Positions 42,123-47,706 of a DNA stretch of 47,706 nt are shown piece by piece. A program made the position numbers and the translations under genes. Within the stretch, counting starts at the first letter, position 1. Every line of letters starts with the position of its first letter. The DNA lies in NCBI GenBank assembly GCA_015069215.1, contig SVJC01000004.1, forward strand, positions 1 to 47,706, in the 5' to 3' direction. Under the pieces are notes generated by a model, which was not told where the DNA came from, ran no database searches, and saw nothing but the letters and a program-made list of their open reading frames with translations. This DNA is from Oscillospiraceae bacterium (GTDB lineage Bacteria; Bacillota; Clostridia; Saccharofermentanales; Saccharofermentanaceae).

Positions 42123-43934
42123 GTGGAAAAGATATCCGTACAGGATGTTACGTTCACTTACGGCTCGGAAGGAGCCGATGTTTCCGCGCCTGCCGAACCC
42201 GCATTGGAGAACATAAGCCTTGAGATCGATAAAGGTTCATACACCGCGATCCTCGGAGCGAACGGTTCAGGCAAATCAACCCTTGCAAAGCTCATCGACA
42301 TAATCGAGGTTCCCGATTCAGGAAGGATAGTCATTTTCGGGCAGGACACGTCTGACGATGCATTGTTCTGGCAGATAAGGGAAAAGAGCGCGTGCGTTTT
42401 CCAGAATCCCGACAACCAGATAGTCGGAACCATAGTCGAAGAAGACGTCGCATTCGGTCCTGAGAACTTAGGGATCAAGCTTCCTGAGCTCCGTGAAAGA
42501 GTTGACCAGGCAATGAAGGATGTTGGTATCTACGAGTTAAGGCTCCGCGAAGCATCCGGCCTGTCAGGCGGACAGAAGCAGAAGCTCGCCATAGCGGGAG
42601 CCCTTGCCATGAGACCGGACATCCTGATCCTTGACGAGGCAACGGCCATGCTCGACCCGAGGAGCCGCGATGAATTCCTGGCGGTAGCCGAGGACATGCG
42701 TCTCAAAAAGGGCCTGACTCTTATAACCATAACGCACGACATGTCCGAAGTCATGCGCTGTGAAAAAGTAATCGTGCTCTCAAAGGGCAGGAAAGCTGCT
42801 GAAGGAACGCCTTCGCAGATATTTGCTGACATTTCCTTGGAACAGTACGGATTAAGAAGACCTGTCAGCATAAGATTTGCATATGAGATCGCAAGGCTTG
42901 CGGGAACCTCACTGACGGCTGAAGACCTGACGGGTGAAGCCAGGCTCCGTGAAAAGCTCGTCAAGATATTGAGCGATCCTGATCTGAATAGGAATCCTGA
43001 TATTCCTGAGGCAAAAGAAAACTTCAGATCCAAGTCATCCGGACGGAAGATCATGTCCGTAAAGGACCTGTTCAGCACGTACGACGGCGGAAAGACATTT
43101 GCGTTAAAGAACATCAACCTCGATGTCTATGAAGGCGAGATATTGGGAATAGTCGGAGAATCAGGGTGCGGCAAGACGACCCTGATATCCCACATGAATT
43201 CCATCCTCAAGCCTTCTTCAGGAGACATAGAGATATATCCCGTGGACGGGATCACGCTTAGGTGCTCGCAGAAAAAGGATGTCCCGAGGATAAGACAGAC
43301 CGTGGGACTCGTTTTCCAGTATCCCGAATATCAGCTCTTTGAAGAGACGGTCTATAAGGACATCTGCTACGGATTGAGGAAGATGAAGCTCTCCGCGGAG
43401 GAGCAGAAGGAAAGGGCAGTAAGGGCGGCAAGGGCTGTCGGCCTTGATAAGGACATCTTAAGAAGAAATCCTTTCGAGCTTTCCGGCGGACAGAAGAGGC
43501 GTGCCGCAATGGCAGGAGTTCTTGCCATGAGTCCTAAGATACTGGTCCTTGACGAGCCTGCAAGCGGACTTGATCCCGCAGGACGCGAAGAGATGTTTGC
43601 ACTCATAAAGTCGCTCAGGGAACTCGGAACGACAGTCATAATCGTGTCGCACAACATGGATGAGGCAGCAGCGTACTGCGACAGGATCTGCTGCATCAGA
43701 GACGGAGAAAATAAAGTGACGGAGACTCCCGACAGTCTTTTCGGAGACAGGGAAAAGACTGCCAGGATCGGAATAGACCAGCCGAAGATCACCAAGTTTA
43801 CGAACCTTCTCAAGGCTGATCTCAAAAAGTTGATGCCGCAGACGGATTTCGGCAAGCCGCTTTTCGATCCCGAAGAAGAAGCGCGCAGTGTCTACAGGGC
43901 AGTGCTGAAAGCGAGGCTGGAAGATGTTAAGTGA
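42123..43934 (+). CDS. Fused ECF-transporter ATPase EcfA1-EcfA2
   Basis: A 603-residue fusion of the two ATPases that power energy-coupling-factor vitamin or cofactor uptake. Domain 1 (about 1-285) has GANGSGKSTLAKL, a Q-loop VFQNPDNQIVG, LSGGQKQKLAIAGAL and ILDEATAMLD. Domain 2 (about 310-575) has GESGCGKTTLISHM, VFQYPEYQLFE, LSGGQKRRAAMAGVL and VLDEPASGLD. In most Bacillota these are separate adjacent genes, ecfA1 and ecfA2. The start is GTG 42123 with AGAGGGG upstream. The gene overlaps ecfT by 11 bases. The S component is not in the window. Confidence 0.93.
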   Translation: MEKISVQDVTFTYGSEGADVSAPAEPALENISLEIDKGSYTAILGANGSGKSTLAKLIDIIEVPDSGRIVIFGQDTSDDALFWQIREKSACVFQNPDNQIVGTIVEEDVAFGPENLGIKLPELRERVDQAMKDVGIYELRLREASGLSGGQKQKLAIAGALAMRPDILILDEATAMLDPRSRDEFLAVAEDMRLKKGLTLITITHDMSEVMRCEKVIVLSKGRKAAEGTPSQIFADISLEQYGLRRPVSIRFAYEIARLAGTSLTAEDLTGEARLREKLVKILSDPDLNRNPDIPEAKENFRSKSSGRKIMSVKDLFSTYDGGKTFALKNINLDVYEGEILGIVGESGCGKTTLISHMNSILKPSSGDIEIYPVDGITLRCSQKKDVPRIRQTVGLVFQYPEYQLFEETVYKDICYGLRKMKLSAEEQKERAVRAARAVGLDKDILRRNPFELSGGQKRRAAMAGVLAMSPKILVLDEPASGLDPAGREEMFALIKSLRELGTTVIIVSHNMDEAAAYCDRICCIRDGENKVTETPDSLFGDREKTARIGIDQPKITKFTNLLKADLKKLMPQTDFGKPLFDPEEEARSVYRAVLKARLEDVK

Positions 43935-44733
43935 CATAAGCCTCGGAAGGTATTACAAAGTTGACTCGCTCCTCCACAGGACGGATCCCAGGGTAAAGGC
44001 CCTGCTCTATCTCGTCTATCTGGTGGTCATATTCATGATCAAGTCACCGGAAGCGATAGGCGCTCTGGCAGCTGTAATAGGCGTTCAGGTCTTCATGGCA
44101 AAGGTAAGCCTGTCTGTCATTTGGAAGACCGTCAGACCGGTCCTTCCGCTGTCTATATTCATCCTGATACTGAATCTCCTGACCATCAGCCAGGGAGAAA
44201 TTCTTTTCCAGTGGAAGATAATAACGATCACCGATTACGGTGTTGCAAGGGCTGTGCTTATGGCGATAAGGCTGATATTCCTCATCCTTTCGACGAGCCT
44301 TCTGCTCACGCTTACCACCACTCCGCTAAAGATCGCGGAAGCTTTGGAGAGCCTTTTTTCGCCCTTGAAGCTGATCAAGGTCCCGGTCCACGAGATGGCC
44401 ATGATGATGTCGATCGCATTGAGGTTCATACCGACTCTGATCGAGGAGACGGACAAGATAATGAAGGCGCAGGTCTCAAGAGGTGCCGATTATGATACCG
44501 GCTCGTTCCTGAACAGGGTAAAAGGATACATCACGGTTCTTATCCCGCTCTTTGTTTCGAGTTTCAGAAGAGCCGAAGAACTTGCTGTTGCGATGGATGC
44601 CAGATGCTACAGGGGAGGCGGCGGAAGAACAAAGCTGAACCCTCTGAAACTGACGGCTACAGACGTATTGACAGGCCTGTTCCTGACCGTCTGCGCGGCA
44701 GGTCTTGTCGTCATGGATTTGTCTTTGAGATAA
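43924..44733 (+). CDS. ecfT: ECF-transporter transmembrane subunit EcfT
   Basis: A 269-residue membrane protein that couples the EcfA ATPases to substrate-binding S components. The start MLSDISLGRYYKVDSLLHRT and the DPRVKALLYL segment match the family. The two coupling-helix Ala-Arg-Gly-type motifs appear as QVSRGADYD and DARCYRGG. Five or more membrane helices are predicted. It follows the fused ATPase with an 11-base overlap. Confidence 0.93.
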   Translation: MLSDISLGRYYKVDSLLHRTDPRVKALLYLVYLVVIFMIKSPEAIGALAAVIGVQVFMAKVSLSVIWKTVRPVLPLSIFILILNLLTISQGEILFQWKIITITDYGVARAVLMAIRLIFLILSTSLLLTLTTTPLKIAEALESLFSPLKLIKVPVHEMAMMMSIALRFIPTLIEETDKIMKAQVSRGADYDTGSFLNRVKGYITVLIPLFVSSFRRAEELAVAMDARCYRGGGGRTKLNPLKLTATDVLTGLFLTVCAAGLVVMDLSLR

Positions 44734-44753
44734 ATAAGTCCCTGTGATAGAAT
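44725..44753 (+). promoter_or_regulatory. Promoter of the ROK kinase gene
   Basis: TTGAGA (44725-44730) and TAGAAT (44748-44753) are 17 bases apart with an extended -10 TG. The -35 box lies inside the end of ecfT. Confidence 0.65.
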
Positions 44754-44791
44754 TCTATTGTTGAAAACAAAGGAAGGGCGGATTATAAGCC

Positions 44792-45769
44792 ATGTCATAC
44801 TATGTCGGGATCGACCTCGGCGGCACTAACATCAAGGCCGGCGTAGTCGATGGTGAGGGCAAGCTCCTCAATAAGCTTTCCATAAAGACTAACGCGGATC
44901 GTGCGATGGAGGATATCATCCACGATATGGGCACTCTCGCAGCAGATGCTATCAAGGATGCGGGACTCGAGGTAAAGGATATCGAAGCCATCGGTATCGG
45001 TTCACCCGGAACTCCCGACAACGATGACGGACTGCTCGTTTATTCAAGCAATCTCCCGTTCAATAAAGCTCCCATGAGAAAGCTCATCAGGGAAGTCATC
45101 GATCTTCCCGTATACATCGATAACGATGCTAACTGTGCGGCAATGGCTGAGGCTGTTGCAGGCGCTGCCAAGGGAACAAAGGATTCCGTAACCATCACTC
45201 TCGGTACGGGCGTCGGCGCAGGTGTCATCGTCAGAGGCAGGATCTATTCAGGCTTCAACCAGGCAGGTTCCGAGTTCGGACACACCGTTCTCGTATCAGG
45301 CGGCGTACAGTGCGGATGCGGCCGTAAGGGGTGCTTTGAGCAGTATGCTTCAGCTACCGCTCTTGCAAGAATGACAAGAGAAGCTGCAGAGGCAAATCCT
45401 GATTCACTCCTTAACGAAGTTTACAAGGAATTCGGCGAATGGAATGCGCAGATCGCATTTGTGGCTCTCAAGAAGGGTGACAAGGTCGCAGCAGAAGTTG
45501 TCGACAAGTACACTTCTTACCTTGCTGACGGTCTTGCAAATGCCATCAACGCTTTCATGCCTGAGATCTTAGTCGTAGGCGGCGGTGTATGCAACGAAGG
45601 CGACCCGCTCCTCATTCCGATGCGCGAAAAGACAATGAGCAGACCTTATTTCGGACCAGGAGTTCCGAAGACAAGGATCGAGCTGGCCCAGATGGGCAAC
45701 GATGCAGGTATCGTCGGTGCAGCCATGATGGGCAAGTCCTGCTTGGACGACGGCAAGAACGGCATCTGA
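44792..45769 (+). CDS. ROK family glucokinase
   Basis: A 325-residue sugar kinase. GIDLGGTNIKAGVVD is the ATP-binding phosphate loop, DNDANCAAMAEAV contains the catalytic Asp, and the ROK zinc signature is GSEFGHTVLVSGG followed by CGCGRKGCFEQYAS. LGTGVGAGVIV and EILVVGGGVCNEG are also typical. Glucose is the usual substrate for this subgroup; other hexoses are possible. It lies between ecfT and truA, where Bacillota normally have no gene. AAGGAAGGGCGG is the ribosome site, spaced about ten bases. Confidence 0.9.
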   Translation: MSYYVGIDLGGTNIKAGVVDGEGKLLNKLSIKTNADRAMEDIIHDMGTLAADAIKDAGLEVKDIEAIGIGSPGTPDNDDGLLVYSSNLPFNKAPMRKLIREVIDLPVYIDNDANCAAMAEAVAGAAKGTKDSVTITLGTGVGAGVIVRGRIYSGFNQAGSEFGHTVLVSGGVQCGCGRKGCFEQYASATALARMTREAAEANPDSLLNEVYKEFGEWNAQIAFVALKKGDKVAAEVVDKYTSYLADGLANAINAFMPEILVVGGGVCNEGDPLLIPMREKTMSRPYFGPGVPKTRIELAQMGNDAGIVGAAMMGKSCLDDGKNGI

Positions 45770-45773
45770 TAAA

Positions 45774-46535
45774 ATGCCGAGGCTCTGTTTCATAACCGAG
45801 TTTGACGGGACCGGATTTGCCGGATTCCAGTCACAGGAGAACGGCAGAGCCGTGCAGGATGTGCTTGAGAGCGCTCTTGCAGAATTATTCAAAGAGAAGA
45901 TCAGACTTACGGGATGTTCGAGGACTGACGCGGGTGTGCACGCTAAGTGCCACTTAAGTCACGCCGACGTCCCGTTTGTCATTCCCGAAGAGAAGTTCCC
46001 GCTCGCAATGAACGCGCTCCTTCCGGACGATGTTGCGGTCAAGCGGGCGTTCTATGCCAATGATGATTTTTCGGCACGATTTTCGATCAAGGGCAAAAAG
46101 TATATCTACAGGATATATGTCTCACCGACAAGGGATCCTTTTCTGGACAGATACGCATATTATTGCCCGGTCATGCCTGATATCGGGGCAATGAAGCAGG
46201 CAGCTAAAGCCTTTGCGGGAGAACATGATTTCCGCGCGTTCTGTGCAGCAGGCGGCAGCCAGAAGACTTATGTCAGAAGGCTTAATGAAGTTTCGGTCAG
46301 GACATCGGGAGATGATCCGCTTCAGATTGAGATCGAAGTGAAGGGTGAAGCTTTCCTTTATAACATGGTCCGCATAATCGCGGGGACCCTGCTTTACGTG
46401 GGGCAGGGCAAGATACCTGCCGATGGTATAGACGAGATCATCGAAAAGGGCGACAGGAGTCTTGCAGGCAAAACTCTTGCCGCGAAAGGCCTTACTTTGG
46501 AAGAAGTCTTATTCGATGAGCAGACTGCACGCTGA
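45774..46535 (+). CDS. truA: tRNA pseudouridine synthase TruA
   Basis: A 253-residue enzyme that makes pseudouridine at positions 38-40 of tRNAs. The catalytic Asp is Asp52 in GCSRTDAGVHA. ITEFDGTGFAGFQSQ, FSIKGKKYIYRIY and FLYNMVRIIAGTLLYVG are family hallmarks. It starts four bases after the ROK stop; no strong ribosome site is visible, so it may be translated by coupling. The usual followers rplM and rpsI are not next to it. Confidence 0.95.
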   Translation: MPRLCFITEFDGTGFAGFQSQENGRAVQDVLESALAELFKEKIRLTGCSRTDAGVHAKCHLSHADVPFVIPEEKFPLAMNALLPDDVAVKRAFYANDDFSARFSIKGKKYIYRIYVSPTRDPFLDRYAYYCPVMPDIGAMKQAAKAFAGEHDFRAFCAAGGSQKTYVRRLNEVSVRTSGDDPLQIEIEVKGEAFLYNMVRIIAGTLLYVGQGKIPADGIDEIIEKGDRSLAGKTLAAKGLTLEEVLFDEQTAR

Positions 46536-46568
46536 GCCACCGATTTTTCCCTAAAAAGATTTTTAAGG

Positions 46569-46577
46569 TGATATAAT
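46569..46577 (+). promoter_or_regulatory. Extended -10 promoter for nfeD-SPFH
   Basis: TGATATAAT (TG, one base, perfect TATAAT at 46572-46577) lies 57 bases before ATG 46635. The -35 region is weak. Confidence 0.55.
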
Positions 46578-46634
46578 TATCTTTAGCGTGGGCGTGGAAT
46601 ACCTGCGCAAATTTTTAAAGGGAGGATTAGATTT

Positions 46635-47069
46635 ATGTCATGGTGGATCTACTGGCTGATAATACTCATCGTAATGATTATCATTGAAGCCGCCACAACT
46701 GCTCTCGCAACCATTTGGTTCGCGGCCGGAGCTCTCGTGGCTATGATCATGGACCTGTGCGGCGCACCCCATACTCTGCAGATCATCGTAATGGCAGCTG
46801 TGTCTGTCGTTACCTTCGTAATCTGTATGATCTGGATCAGGCCTAAGCTTGAATCGCTCCGCAGGGCAAACATCCAGAGGACCAACGCCGACAGGCTCAT
46901 CGGAATGGAGGGTGTTGTCATAGTACCCGTCAATCCCGTTGAAGGAAAAGGCCAGGTCAAAGTGGAAGGCCAGATCTGGAGCGCTAAATCAGAAAGCGCG
47001 ATAGACGAAGGCATTAAAGTAAGAATAAAGGCGATCGAAGGCGTTAAGCTTATCGTCGATCCCGTTTAA
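46635..47069 (+). CDS. NfeD-like membrane protein
   Basis: A 144-residue protein with two or three membrane helices (residues about 3-24, 27-45, 50-68) and a C-terminal OB-fold beta-barrel (LIGMEGVVIVPVNPVEGKGQ, VKVEGQIWSAKSES, GIKVRIKAIEGVKLIVDP), the NfeDb arrangement. Such proteins pair with SPFH/stomatin proteins in membrane microdomains and quality control, and the partner gene follows 15 bases later. GGGAGG precedes the start. Confidence 0.88.
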   Translation: MSWWIYWLIILIVMIIIEAATTALATIWFAAGALVAMIMDLCGAPHTLQIIVMAAVSVVTFVICMIWIRPKLESLRRANIQRTNADRLIGMEGVVIVPVNPVEGKGQVKVEGQIWSAKSESAIDEGIKVRIKAIEGVKLIVDPV

Positions 47070-47084
47070 CAACCGGAGGTATTT

Positions 47085-47706
47085 ATGAACAATTTATTCG
47101 CAGCAGTAACGGCAGGCGGCGCAGTGATCGGAGTTATAGTCGCAGTCCTGTTCATCATTCTTATTCTTGCAAACATCAAGATCGTTCCCCAGGCAACGAC
47201 ATTCATCATCGAGCGTCTGGGAACATACAGAACAACATGGGATACGGGTCTTCACCTCAAAGTTCCTTTCATTGACCGTGTAGCAAAGAAGATCTCCCTC
47301 AAGGAGAAGGTTGCTGACTTCGCTCCCCAGGCAGTTATCACAAAGGATAACGTTACGATGCAGATCGATACGGTCCTTTTCTATCAGATCGTTGATCCTA
47401 AGCTCTACACATACGGAATCGAGCGTCCTATCGTAGCTATCGAGAACCTCTCTGCTACAACGCTCCGTAACATCATCGGTGACCTCGAGCTCGACCAGAC
47501 TCTCACATCCCGTGACATCATCAACACGAGGATGAGAGAGATCCTCGATGAAGCTACAGACCCTTGGGGAATCAAGGTCAACCGTGTTGAGCTCAAGAAC
47601 ATCATTCCGCCTAAGGAGATCCAGGCAGCGATGGAGAAGCAGATGAAGGCTGAGCGTGAGAAGAGAGAAAAGATCCTCATCGCAGAAGGTGAAAAGGAAT
47701 CTGCCA
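47085..47706 (+). CDS. SPFH/band-7 (stomatin-like, QmcA-type) protein, N-terminal part
   Basis: The gene starts at ATG 47085 after CCGGAGG and runs out of the window at residue 207. It has one N-terminal membrane helix (about residues 12-33), followed by the SPFH domain: IVPQATTFIIERLGTYRTTW, DTGLHLKVPFIDRV, DNVTMQIDTVLFYQIVDP and the NIIPPKEIQAAMEKQMKAER coiled-coil entry. These proteins form membrane rings associated with NfeD partners and FtsH-type proteases. The C-terminal part is not in the window. Confidence 0.93.
   Translation, partial: MNNLFAAVTAGGAVIGVIVAVLFIILILANIKIVPQATTFIIERLGTYRTTWDTGLHLKVPFIDRVAKKISLKEKVADFAPQAVITKDNVTMQIDTVLFYQIVDPKLYTYGIERPIVAIENLSATTLRNIIGDLELDQTLTSRDIINTRMREILDEATDPWGIKVNRVELKNIIPPKEIQAAMEKQMKAEREKREKILIAEGEKESA

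Overview
The window looks like one contiguous piece of a bacterial chromosome of moderate GC content from a Gram-positive, low-to-moderate-GC Bacillota, most likely class Clostridia. The evidence is the gene order hprK-murB-rapZ-whiA, the order rpsM-rpsK-rpsD-rpoA-rplQ followed by ECF-transporter genes and truA, a four-cysteine zinc-type adenylate kinase, strong AGGAGG ribosome sites, sigma-A-type promoters and lipoproteins with ordinary lipoboxes. A secreted GH5 glycanase and threonine-rich surface stalks suggest a plant-fibre or gut habitat. I cannot name the genus. No tRNA, rRNA, CRISPR array, intact insertion sequence or prophage is visible.

Layout. (1) 1-3370: tightly packed hprK (5' end missing), murB, rapZ, whiA (HPr kinase, cell-wall precursor synthesis, RNA-binding ATPase, division/sporulation regulator). 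(2) 3490-6367: a membrane-anchored beta-propeller protein, a small unknown protein and dCMP deaminase. (3) 6380-11990: a cell-surface block with a membrane-anchored GH5 glycanase, a single-pass protein with a charged tail, and a 781-residue stalk protein carrying 16 Ala-Thr-Thr-Lys repeats. The stalk gene is preceded by a short overlapping reading frame and by three 11-bp-spaced GTTAA boxes. (4) 12144-15650: an SDR oxidoreductase, an SCP2-fold protein, a sialate-O-acetylesterase-like protein lacking its nucleophilic serine, and a CBS-pair protein. (5) 15731-25147: an orphan peptide-binding lipoprotein (minus strand), a zinc-ribbon/coiled-coil protein, an EF-G paralogue, a non-coding stretch with a folded element and a MITE-like inverted repeat, and a large GT-C-like membrane protein (minus strand). 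(6) 25297-33722: an envelope and metabolism run with D-Ala-D-Ala ligase, a membrane protein, a nucleoside kinase, MetA, NAD(P)HX dehydratase, alanine racemase and a YidC-like/sulfatase-like fusion. (7) 34543-42011: a rearranged spc/alpha ribosomal operon. secY-adk-map-infA has its own promoter; a membrane protein with a terminator separates it from rpmJ-rpsM-rpsK-rpsD-rpoA-rplQ. A well-folded leader RNA lies before rpsM. (8) 42123-47706: a fused EcfA1-EcfA2 ATPase, EcfT, a ROK sugar kinase, truA, NfeD and the start of an SPFH/band-7 protein.

How the parts relate. Several genes serve the envelope: murB, ddl, alr, the YidC/sulfatase fusion and the GT-C protein all act in wall or surface-polymer synthesis. 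The 6-12 kb block displays a glycanase and a stalk at the surface. Many starts overlap the previous stop by 1, 4 or 8 bases, suggesting translational coupling. The most unusual items are the YidC/alkaline-phosphatase-fold fusion with an asparagine where insertases carry their groove arginine, the serine-less esterase homologue, the structured rpsM leader, the regulated leader of the stalk-protein gene, and the palindromic element around 21.7-21.9 kb.
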